A stretch of DNA of 36,079 nucleotides from a virus, in IMG/VR virus record IMGVR_UViG_3300032265_000047, positions 1 through 36,079 of that record; one strand, given 5' to 3'. The notes beneath the pieces were generated by a model that had not been told where the DNA came from, did not search any database, and saw nothing but the letters and a program-made list of their open reading frames with translations. Shown here piece by piece: positions 26,091 to 31,094 of this stretch. The translations under genes were made by a program, and so were the position numbers. Within the stretch, counting starts at the first letter, position 1. Every line of letters starts with the position of its first letter.

Positions 26091-26266
26091 CCGGTGACTT
26101 CCATCACTTCAGGCTCAGATTGCGCTGTTTGTGCCGCTTGAATTTGTGGGCCAGCTTCAGCTTGAATGCCATTGATGATTTGATTGACTTCTTGAAATGG
26201 GCGTGTACCCAAATATTGAAGAACAATATTAACCAAGTCGGTTGAAAGGGCGATGTGTTTAGGCAT
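26087..26266 (-). CDS. small hypothetical protein of the leftward operon
   Basis: 59 aa from the preferred ATG at 26266 (MPKHIALSTDLVNIVLQYLG), which has AAGGA about 5 nt upstream and overlaps the upstream gene end by 8 nt; a longer reading from 26308 would have no such site. The N-terminal helix-strand-helix is followed by a Gln/Ala/Glu-rich tail. No family recognised. Its end overlaps the MazG-like gene by ATGA. Confidence 0.68.
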   Translation of the reverse strand: MPKHIALSTDLVNIVLQYLGTRPFQEVNQIINGIQAEAGPQIQAAQTAQSEPEVMEVTG

Positions 26267-26582
26267 TAGATTCCTTGATTCGCCATTCGCGCTCAGAGCG
26301 TCCGGCATTTGATTTAACAGTCTGGCCTGTTGGTTCTATAAAATAAAGTTTTTGCATTTCCGAAAGCCGCCTAGCAATCTGGTTGCCTTCCAAATTTGTT
26401 TTGTTAGCAATACCGTCTTTGCCAAGTGGCCCATGCTTTGTCAAGCACCCAAGGATTATGTCGTAATGCTGTCCAGCAAAATCAACCTTGTCTGCGGCTT
26501 CGTATGAGGTAATGGGGTCATCTTGTCGCACTCGCGGAAAAAGTTTAAGTGGATGACCGCCAAAGATGTCTGAGAGTTTCAT
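26259..26582 (-). CDS. winged-helix DNA-binding protein
   Basis: 107 aa. Residues about 25-95 form a winged-helix pattern: HYDIILGCLTKHGPLGKDGI (helix 1 and turn), IANKTNLEGNQIARRLSEMQ (recognition helices) and LYFIEPTGQTV (wing), then a basic C-terminus (GRSEREWRIKE). Likely a transcription regulator acting on phage or host promoters; the target is unknown. It is preceded by a 174-nt structured intergenic region, and GGATAAGAC lies just upstream of ATG. Confidence 0.75.
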   Translation of the reverse strand: MKLSDIFGGHPLKLFPRVRQDDPITSYEAADKVDFAGQHYDIILGCLTKHGPLGKDGIANKTNLEGNQIARRLSEMQKLYFIEPTGQTVKSNAGRSEREWRIKESNA

Positions 26583-26638
26583 TGTCTTATCCTGTAAAGG
26601 TGGGGTACTTACGCTGTTTATCGTTTCGCCGCGTTTTT

Positions 26639-26745
26639 AGGAAAGACCCAAATGCCAACAAACTGCGCTTTCCCCCGTTATTCTTGGTAGACGCTGACCT
26701 AATAACGATGGTCTACCAGCACCGCCTTTTCCCCGGAGTTACGGG
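26639..26745 (-). ncRNA. structured intergenic RNA candidate with pseudoknot topology
   Basis: The 174-nt gap between genes ending at 26757 and starting at 26582 holds several paired segments. TGGTAGAC (26685-26692) pairs with GTCTACCA (26711-26718), 8 bp. CGTTATT (26676-26682) pairs with AATAACG (26701-26707), 7 bp. These two helices interleave (a-b-a'-b'), so they form a pseudoknot or two mutually exclusive folds. GGAAAG/CTTTCC (26640-26645 with 26668-26673) and CCCG/CGGG (26732-26735 with 26742-26745) flank them. The operon direction suggests the RNA is read leftward. No coding frame with a start crosses it. Confidence 0.55.
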
Positions 26746-26756
26746 TTAGGCCATGT

Positions 26757-26993
26757 TTAGAAGTTTATATCGGAATCGTCTTTAGGGAAACCATTATCTT
26801 TTTCTCGCGGTTCGTTCACATAAGCCCATCCAGACCAAGCACCTTCCATGACGGGTAAAACATCAATTTTTAGCATTTCTCCGTTTTTTGTATCAATAAT
26901 TGAGCCAATACGGGTGTATCGGTTCTTCTCCTGACCCTGTGCATTTGTGTATTTGCCAGTGATAACAGAGATTTCTTTAAGCAGTTTTGCCAT
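26757..26993 (-). CDS. small protein of the recombination block (possible OB-fold)
   Basis: 78 aa from ATG at 26993 (MAKLLKEISVITGKYTNAQG); the longer TTG reading from 27005 is less likely. A GAAAG ribosome site of the operon's shared type precedes the ATG. Strand pattern VITGKYTNAQGQEKNRYTRI, then GSIIDTKNGEMLKIDVLPV, and an aromatic-rich GAWSGWAYVNEP with an acidic tail (KDDSDINF) resembles small single-strand-DNA-binding or exonuclease-associated proteins. This is tentative; the gene lies directly downstream of the exonuclease gene. Confidence 0.65.
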   Translation of the reverse strand: MAKLLKEISVITGKYTNAQGQEKNRYTRIGSIIDTKNGEMLKIDVLPVMEGAWSGWAYVNEPREKDNGFPKDDSDINF

Positions 26994-27001
26994 AATTTCT
27001 T

Positions 27002-27640
27002 TCAAATAAATTCATGTTGTTTACCAATTTCGCGGCAGATTTCTTCAAAATATTGCCTTGCGGCTTCTACTTTTGATTTAATCTTTTCCTCTATTGTCCG
27101 GTCACGCTCGTAATGCACAAGCGTCACCCGCAACTCTGGAATGATATGGTCAACAGAATGCAAAGACTGTTCTTCCCACTTCATTAAATCTTCCGGAGTG
27201 CTAACCATGCAATAAGCAATTGCGGCTTTAGGTTTGTCCCAGAGCCACATATACGCTCTTAATTGCATTTCGTAACCTTTGTCTTTACCATGTTCAGCAA
27301 TGGCTGGAAAAGTGGCAAGGCTCCAACTTGATTTGATGTCAATAATTGAATCCTCGGTAACAATGTCTGCTTCTCCGGTTATCCATTCATTTGTCTTGCG
27401 TTCTTTATTTTTCTTAAAATGCTTAAGAAGCACAGAGCCAAGCAAATCAATTGATTCATCTTCTACCCGTGTGCCTTTTTCAGTGTATTTAGATGAAAAC
27501 GGTTCGTTATAGCCGTAGATGATTTCCTTGGCTATCTTGGTAATTGCAGTCTTTGCGCCTACCGAAAGCACCTCATCTTTGCTTTTTGGGTCGGTCATAA
27601 TTTCCGACAAGCTGGATGCTCTAAATTTAATCGGGTTCAT
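27002..27640 (-). CDS. YqaJ/lambda-exonuclease-like recombination nuclease
   Basis: 212 aa PD-(D/E)xK nuclease. Seen: TEKGTRVEDESIDLLG (Glu60), ITGEADIVTEDSIIDIKSSWS with Glu90, Asp92, Asp101 and Lys103 (D-x-K), and the following YEMQLRAYMWLW helix, characteristic of YqaJ-type exonucleases. It resects double-strand ends to give 3' tails for the ERF annealing protein encoded just upstream, with which it overlaps by ATGA. The shared AAAGG-TAAATTATG start context is present at 27640. Confidence 0.87.
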   Translation of the reverse strand: MNPIKFRASSLSEIMTDPKSKDEVLSVGAKTAITKIAKEIIYGYNEPFSSKYTEKGTRVEDESIDLLGSVLLKHFKKNKERKTNEWITGEADIVTEDSIIDIKSSWSLATFPAIAEHGKDKGYEMQLRAYMWLWDKPKAAIAYCMVSTPEDLMKWEEQSLHSVDHIIPELRVTLVHYERDRTIEEKIKSKVEAARQYFEEICREIGKQHEFI

Positions 27641-28242
27641 AATTTACCTTTCATTTTGTCTTTTGCTGCAATAACTTTCTTTTGCCAATCTGGTGAGCCT
27701 GACGCATAAGAATAAGCCTTGATGTAAACCTTTCGCAAATCATCTTCCGTAGTTGTTGATTCAATTGCAGAAATATGGTCAAGCATGACGCTTAAATCAA
27801 TAGGGTCAAGGGGCATTACATCATGTGTTTCGTTTTCAGAGTTATTGCCTTCCGTAGGAATTGCAAACGCTTGAAAAGCCGCATATTTGTAAGCCGCCGA
27901 CATTGCTTTGTTTGTAGCCTTGTCGCCAGAATCCATTGCCTCGCCAAAAGTCTTCACGGTGTGCTTAGAACCGTCTTCAGCGCTTACAAAATCAAACTCT
28001 GCCTCTACGGTCACATAAAACAAATTGCCGCCCTTGGCGCTGATCCTGTCGGTACATTCACGGGTCAGCATACGGGGCAAGATACACAGCCCATGTTCAG
28101 CCAACAAAGGACTGATGGCGTTATACACATCATCAATGCCTCGAAACTTGTATCCAGACCCTTGCGAATTAACACGGTCTTTGGAAATGCCTGTCTTGGA
28201 CAACGCTAACTGTATGGCATTGATGGCTTGATAAACTTTCAT
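27637..28242 (-). CDS. erf: ERF-family single-strand annealing protein
   Basis: 201 aa. Anneals complementary single strands in phage recombination and replication. The ERF core is clear: GYKFRGIDDVYNAISPLLAEHG (written as GYKFRGIDDVYNA and ISPLLAEHG, residues about 30-51) and GEAMDSGDKATNKAMSAAYKYA (as GEAMDSGDKATNK and AMSAAYKYA, about 100-122). The C-terminal third is variable and acidic-helical. It forms a pair with the downstream exonuclease. Its last codons (MKGKL) also make the ribosome site of that gene. Confidence 0.93.
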   Translation of the reverse strand: MKVYQAINAIQLALSKTGISKDRVNSQGSGYKFRGIDDVYNAISPLLAEHGLCILPRMLTRECTDRISAKGGNLFYVTVEAEFDFVSAEDGSKHTVKTFGEAMDSGDKATNKAMSAAYKYAAFQAFAIPTEGNNSENETHDVMPLDPIDLSVMLDHISAIESTTTEDDLRKVYIKAYSYASGSPDWQKKVIAAKDKMKGKL

Positions 28243-28397
28243 AATTTGACTTTCATAATCTGTTTTGCTAACAAGTGGTTTTTACCAAGGAATCGCACAG
28301 ATTTAATCCATGCGCGTATGTTGTGACGTTGCACAGGAACTGGCGTAAATTGATTGCACCAAAGTTCCCTTGCTCGTTTAAGGACAGTTGTTTTCAT
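28239..28397 (-). CDS. small basic protein upstream of ERF
   Basis: 52 aa, very basic (MKTTVLKRARELWCNQFTPV start; IRAWIKSVRFLGKNH middle). Start overlaps the upstream gene by ATGA; stop overlaps the ERF start by ATGA, and its last codons, for MKVKL, form the ERF ribosome site. Basic character and position suggest a nucleic-acid-binding helper of the recombination genes. No family recognised. Confidence 0.72.
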   Translation of the reverse strand: MKTTVLKRARELWCNQFTPVPVQRHNIRAWIKSVRFLGKNHLLAKQIMKVKL

Positions 28398-28621
28398 TGC
28401 TCCCTTGCTTTCAACATTTCATCAGCAAATGCCCATGCGCTAATTTCAATCCACCCACTATGACAGCCGCCTTGTTTAAGAATTTCATTCTGCAATTTAG
28501 GATTTGAAAGCAATCCCTGCATTGCTTTGGCAGCAAAATAGTCTCGCAAGGTCATGCCTGTAACGTGTAATCCAAGAGTTTGTGACCCGTGGTTGTGCAA
28601 CGGAAATGCTGGTTCGTTCAT
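28394..28621 (-). CDS. small phage protein with GMTLRDYFAAKAMQ motif
   Basis: 75 aa from ATG at 28621 (MNEPAFPLHNHGS), with GGAAG upstream; a longer reading from 28726 would run across the small membrane gene. The block GMTLRDYFAAKAMQGLLSNP and the C-terminal AWAFADEMLKARE are common in a widespread phage family of unknown function, often found in early regions. It overlaps both neighbours by ATGA. Confidence 0.82.
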   Translation of the reverse strand: MNEPAFPLHNHGSQTLGLHVTGMTLRDYFAAKAMQGLLSNPKLQNEILKQGGCHSGWIEISAWAFADEMLKAREQ

Positions 28622-28755
28622 AATAAATACTTCCAAACTATTTGAGACACAGTTACCCAAAAAGCTAACAGCGAGATAAACAAGCGGTTGTCTCTGGGAA
28701 CGGATGCAATAAAAGCCAAGATGCAAATCAGGGCGCTAAATTGAATGTCAGTCAT
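28618..28755 (-). CDS. tiny two-helix membrane protein
   Basis: 45 aa. Two hydrophobic helices, SALICILAFIASVP (7-20) and LFISLLAFWVTVSQIV (25-40), separated by a short charged turn RDNR. Both ends overlap the adjoining genes by ATGA, which strongly supports translation. Early-operon location suggests host takeover or superinfection exclusion rather than lysis. No family recognised. Confidence 0.65.
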   Translation of the reverse strand: MTDIQFSALICILAFIASVPRDNRLFISLLAFWVTVSQIVWKYLL

Positions 28756-28937
28756 AAAATTACGCTTAAATCATTTTCGTAAGAAAACAATTCAAAAACA
28801 AAAGTGACACCATTTTTGTCAGTGATAAAAATTTCACGCACAATAAAATTACGACCTTTGGATTTGCCGTTTTCTTGTGTGTAGTGGTCAGCAGGGCGAA
28901 CCACAATTTCTTTTACGTTATGGATTTGAAGTTTCAT
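28752..28937 (-). CDS. small hypothetical early protein
   Basis: 61 aa from ATG at 28937 (MKLQIHNVKEIVVRPADHYT). The GGAGAGGCTAATT context before ATG is a variant of the shared start motif; the longer reading from 28952 lacks it. Predicted beta-rich (REIFITDKNGVTFVFELFSY). No family recognised. It overlaps the tiny membrane gene downstream by ATGA. Confidence 0.7.
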   Translation of the reverse strand: MKLQIHNVKEIVVRPADHYTQENGKSKGRNFIVREIFITDKNGVTFVFELFSYENDLSVIL

Positions 28938-28939
28938 AA

Positions 28940-29020
28940 TTAGCCTCTCCAAGCTAAAAGGATTGCAAACACAGTGCCGATGGCAATTGCGGCTAAAACG
29001 TCAAGGATTTGATCTTTCAT
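28940..29020 (-). CDS. 26-residue single-helix membrane peptide
   Basis: MKDQILDVLAA then IAIGTVFAILLAWRG: one transmembrane helix with a charged start and Arg near the end. It carries the full shared AGAAAGACAAATTATG start context and a leader hairpin upstream, and its last codons form the next gene's ribosome site. Length is small, but the context supports a real gene. Function unknown. Confidence 0.58.
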   Translation of the reverse strand: MKDQILDVLAAIAIGTVFAILLAWRG

Positions 29021-29048
29021 AATTTGTCTTTCTGGGGGCCAAAGCCCC
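29021..29048 (-). promoter_or_regulatory. leader hairpin plus shared ribosome site (copy 3)
   Basis: Read leftward: GGGGC (29048-29044), loop TTTG, GCCCC (29039-29035), then CAGAAAGACAAATT and the ATG at 29020. It lies between the stop at 29058 and the tiny membrane gene. No T-run follows, so it is more likely an mRNA-stabilising or translation-control hairpin than a terminator. Confidence 0.6.
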
Positions 29049-29057
29049 GTTGTTGAT

Positions 29058-29261
29058 TTAGAGCAACCCAACTTTACGCATTACAGCAGAGGCTATGCGT
29101 TCGCATTTATCAGAATTAATTTCGGGAAAATTGCACTCAATGTTGTAACCAAGGTTTTCAACATCCCATCCACCGCATGACTCTAAACAATTTTCGGCGT
29201 GAGTAACCGCATTACGAGTTACTTTAAATTTATCAATTCGTTCTATTTGATATGTGTTCAT
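29058..29261 (-). CDS. small early protein, Cys-containing
   Basis: 67 aa from ATG at 29261 (MNTYQIERIDKFKVTRNAVT); the longer frame from 29324 would cross the leader hairpin and lacks a ribosome site. Cys residues at positions about 26, 30, 45 and 54 (ENCLESCGG, IECNFPE, KCERIAS) might bind metal, but the spacing fits no known motif. Start has the shared AGAAAGACAAATT context. Confidence 0.68.
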   Translation of the reverse strand: MNTYQIERIDKFKVTRNAVTHAENCLESCGGWDVENLGYNIECNFPEINSDKCERIASAVMRKVGLL

Positions 29262-29289
29262 AATTTGTCTTTCTAGGGGCCGTAGCCCC
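29262..29289 (-). promoter_or_regulatory. leader hairpin plus shared ribosome site (copy 2)
   Basis: Read leftward: GGGGC (29289-29285), loop TACG, GCCCC (29280-29276), then TAGAAAGACAAATT and the ATG at 29261. The closing C-TACG-G is an extra-stable tetraloop, the same one as in the capsid terminator at 5848-5863. Same arrangement as at 29021-29048. Confidence 0.62.
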
Positions 29290-29296
29290 ATTTGGT

Positions 29297-29512
29297 TTAT
29301 TTCTTTAAGGCCATCCGTTTGCACTCAGCGCAATCGCATGAAACAACTGAATGCTTAATGTCATCACGCAACTCTTTCATTGAGTCGTATGCAAATGTAT
29401 GGCACAAGTCCATAGCGTCATGGTTAAATTTCCAACCAGAAGGAAGATTAAGAATAAACACATCTGGTTCGTCAGTGTCTACATCACGGGCCACATCAAG
29501 TTTGTATTTCAT
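29297..29512 (-). CDS. first gene of the leftward operon, small Cys-containing protein
   Basis: 71 aa (MKYKLDVARDVDTDEPDVFI start). The C-terminus SVVSCDCAECKRMALKK has three close Cys (C-x-C-x-x-C), possibly a metal site. The middle KFNHDAMDLCHTFAYDSMKE is helical. It starts about 40 nt downstream of a near-consensus promoter and has the shared AAGAAAGCAAATT start context. As promoter-proximal gene it is probably made earliest. No family recognised. Confidence 0.75.
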   Translation of the reverse strand: MKYKLDVARDVDTDEPDVFILNLPSGWKFNHDAMDLCHTFAYDSMKELRDDIKHSVVSCDCAECKRMALKK

Positions 29513-29525
29513 AATTTGCTTTCTT

Positions 29526-29548
29526 AAAAGACCCCAAGAAGTTTAGGG
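29526..29548 (-). promoter_or_regulatory. 5' leader hairpin of the leftward operon (possible attenuator)
   Basis: Read leftward: CCCTAA (29548-29543), loop ACTTC, TTGGGG (29537-29532), one G-T pair, then TCTTTT. Given the -10 at 29563-29558, transcription would begin only a few bases before it, so the hairpin sits at the very 5' end of the mRNA. With TCTTTT it could act as a weak early terminator or protect the mRNA end. Confidence 0.5.
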
Positions 29549-29557
29549 CATGGTTGA

Positions 29558-29586
29558 ATTATAACCCAACTTATAGCCTTGTGCAA
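29558..29586 (-). promoter_or_regulatory. strong leftward sigma-70 promoter
   Basis: Minus strand: -35 TTGCAC (29586-29581), 17-bp spacer, -10 TATAAT (29563-29558). Spacer and -10 contain the shared element TAAGTTGGGTTATAAT. It drives the leftward early operon. The -35 lies in one arm of an inverted repeat TTGTGCAA (29579-29586) / TTGCACAA (29613-29620), a possible operator for the Cro-like protein encoded at 29651. Confidence 0.85.
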
Positions 29587-29628
29587 TTTATTTTGTTAGG
29601 ACAAACCCTAATTTGCACAAATACAACA

Positions 29629-29644
29629 TAAGTAAGGTTATACT
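29629..29644 (+). promoter_or_regulatory. rightward promoter of the Cro-like gene (weak -35)
   Basis: TAAGTAAGGTTATACT, a copy of the shared promoter element with -10 TATACT at 29639-29644. No good -35 at 17 bp; TTGCAC at 29613 would need a 20-bp spacer. The ATG follows only 6 bases after the -10, so the transcript would start at or inside the gene's first codon unless initiation is elsewhere. Activated, leaderless or minor promoter. Confidence 0.4.
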
Positions 29645-29650
29645 TGAGTC

Positions 29651-29848
29651 ATGGAAAAATCTACCGCTATCAGGCTTGCAGGGTCACAAACCAAGTTAGC
29701 CGCCATTCTTGGCATCAGTCAAGCCGCTATCGCGCAATGGGGTGATGACGTCCCTATGATGCGTATTTATCAACTTAAATCTTTAAGACCACAATGGTTC
29801 AAAAACCTCGAGAAAAAATCCTTGCCGCCTTTACCAATGGGCCTATGA
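29651..29848 (+). CDS. Cro-like transcription regulator
   Basis: 65 aa. Short helix-turn-helix protein of the Cro/YdaS type: STAIRLAGSQTKLAAILGIS then QAAIAQWGDDVPMMRIYQLK, with the recognition helix near residues 22-31 (SQAAIAQWGD) and a typical C-terminal aromatic pair (RPQWF). It sits next to the divergent control region with inverted repeats. Probably represses the leftward promoter or its own. No CI partner is found in the window. The next gene overlaps its 3' end by 55 nt in another frame. Confidence 0.85.
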   Translation: MEKSTAIRLAGSQTKLAAILGISQAAIAQWGDDVPMMRIYQLKSLRPQWFKNLEKKSLPPLPMGL

Positions 29849-30138
29849 CTACAGCGCAATTGATGGCTGAATTAAATTTAAGCAAAACGCAATGTAACCA
29901 TCATCGAAGGGCGCTTGTGCTTGAAAAAATAGTTGAAGAAAAAGGAATAAAAGCGCTAGACCGTGGCTTTGGACATGAAACAATCTGGGGTCTTGTTGTG
30001 CCTAAAAAAGCAATCAATGCTTTTGATTGGCGTAATTGGGAAACGCAGTGCCATACAAGCAAACGCGAGATGGCCTACAGCGTGAGCCAGTTTGACCGTA
30101 GGAATGACGGTCGCGTGATTGTTTACAGCAAGGCTTGA
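29794..30138 (+). CDS. winged-helix DNA-binding protein
   Basis: 114 aa. Residues 5-45 are a complete winged helix: REKILAAFTNGPMTTAQLMA, then ELNLSKTQCNHHRRALVLEK, and IVEEKGIKALDRG as the wing. ATG at 29794 is needed for helix 1 and overlaps the Cro-like gene by 55 nt; an internal ATG at 29845 in ATGA overlap with that gene would remove helix 1. The C-terminal half is basic. Probably an early regulator. A strong promoter for the next gene begins inside its last codons. Confidence 0.72.
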   Translation: MVQKPREKILAAFTNGPMTTAQLMAELNLSKTQCNHHRRALVLEKIVEEKGIKALDRGFGHETIWGLVVPKKAINAFDWRNWETQCHTSKREMAYSVSQFDRRNDGRVIVYSKA

Positions 30139-30150
30139 TTGGTTTATAAT
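30122..30150 (+). promoter_or_regulatory. strong rightward promoter ahead of the structured leader
   Basis: -35 TTTACA (30122-30127), 17-bp spacer, -10 TATAAT (30145-30150). It starts in the last codons of the winged-helix gene. The spacer end (TTGATTGGTTTATAAT) partly matches the shared promoter element. The predicted transcript begins near 30157 and runs into the structured RNA and the replication gene. Confidence 0.85.
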
Positions 30151-30156
30151 TTTTGA

Positions 30157-30263
30157 CATCCCTTGGCGGGGAATTGCAATAAGACTTAGATGGAACTCTG
30201 CTGGTATTGCCCAGTCCGCCAACAACCCAAAAGGTTGAGAGTTCCACCTAAGTCTTTTTTTTT
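30157..30263 (+). ncRNA. structured leader / small RNA ending in a terminator-like stem and U-tract
   Basis: A 17-bp closing stem: AAGACTTAG (30181-30189) with CTAAGTCTT (30248-30256), one A-C mismatch, TGGAACTC (30191-30198) with GAGTTCCA (30239-30246), followed by a run of nine T (30255-30263). Inside are two hairpins, CTGG/CCAG (30201-30214) and CAACC/GGTTG (30223-30237), giving a three-way junction. With the promoter just upstream this is either a stand-alone phage small RNA of about 100 nt or an attenuator controlling the replication gene at 30276. Confidence 0.75.
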
Positions 30264-30275
30264 GGAGACTTAACA

Positions 30276-31094
30276 ATGAAGCGACCGTCGTTTCAGTTTT
30301 ATCCAGCCGATTGGCTGCGGGATACAGCACTTAGATCATGTTCAACAGGTGCACGGGGATTGTGGATAGACATGATCTGTTTCATGCACGAAGGTAATCC
30401 CTATGGACATCTTAAGGTTGGCAACAAGGTTATCCTTCCGCCCAACCTTGCAGGCATGGTCGGGGCAACTTTACTAGATGTTCAAGGTTGGCTAGATGAA
30501 TTACATCAGTCTGGCGTTTACGAATTGGGTGAAGATGGAGAAATCTTTTCTAAGCGCATGGTCAGAGACGAATGCTTGCGAAACAAGAGGGCAGAAGGTG
30601 GAAAGCTAGGTGGTAACCCCGCATTGAAGGTTAACCATGAGGATAACCCCAAGGTTGAAATTGAGGATAAACAAAAACCAACCCCTTCATCTTCATCTTC
30701 TTCTTCATCTTCTTCTTCATCTTCAGATATTGAAGAAGGTAAACCTTCTTTGTCCACAGCAAAGCTGATGGCCTGTCCGCAAAAGGAAATTTTGAATCTT
30801 TGGGCAAAGCATCTGCCGCACTTGGCACAGCCGCGAAGTTGGGAAGGAACTCGCAGAGCCAACACTAAGCAACGGTGGAATCAGGCCAGCAAGCCGAGCG
30901 CATACAGCCCAGAGGGTTACCAGACCGAGGAGGCGGGAATTAAGTGGTGGGATAGTTTTTTTGGCTACATTGCAAAAGACACGAGTTTGTCTAACGGGTT
31001 TGAATCGCAAGGCAGAACATGGCGACCAGACCTTGAATGGGTAGTCAACGCAACAAATTTTCAAAAAATCATTGATGGGAAATATTCAAAATGA
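30276..31094 (+). CDS. replication initiator, lambda O-like / DUF1376-like
   Basis: 272 aa. N-terminal DNA-binding domain opens with FQFYPADWLRDTALRSCSTG, then ARGLWIDMICFMHEG and PYGHL, the usual pattern of phage O-like initiators (winged helix, residues about 5-115). A 13-Ser linker (about residues 138-150) joins it to a C-terminal domain (about 160-272) that would contact host replication proteins. Ribosome site GGAG at 30264. No phage helicase, helicase loader or polymerase is recognised, so host enzymes are probably used. It overlaps the next gene by ATGA. Confidence 0.82.
   Translation: MKRPSFQFYPADWLRDTALRSCSTGARGLWIDMICFMHEGNPYGHLKVGNKVILPPNLAGMVGATLLDVQGWLDELHQSGVYELGEDGEIFSKRMVRDECLRNKRAEGGKLGGNPALKVNHEDNPKVEIEDKQKPTPSSSSSSSSSSSSSDIEEGKPSLSTAKLMACPQKEILNLWAKHLPHLAQPRSWEGTRRANTKQRWNQASKPSAYSPEGYQTEEAGIKWWDSFFGYIAKDTSLSNGFESQGRTWRPDLEWVVNATNFQKIIDGKYSK
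30627..30727 (+). other. candidate replication origin inside the O-like gene
   Basis: Two adjoining 22-nt direct repeats (30627-30648 and 30651-30672), sharing AAGGTT at the start and GAGGATAA near the end (17 of 22 bases equal, 24-nt period), are followed by a nearly pure pyrimidine/A tract of TCA and TCT codons (about 30685-30727). Iterons plus a skewed, easily opened tract in the middle of an O gene recall the lambda origin. The tract also codes for the Ser linker, so this is a hypothesis. Confidence 0.35.

Noticed and set aside
26549-26749. Plus-strand 66-aa frame over the structured intergenic region
   Set aside because: Runs against the operon, begins inside the winged-helix gene, no ribosome site, and the region is better explained by RNA pairing.
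30518-30865. Minus-strand frame with acidic DEEEDEEEDE run
   Set aside because: It is the antisense of the poly-Ser codons of the O-like gene.
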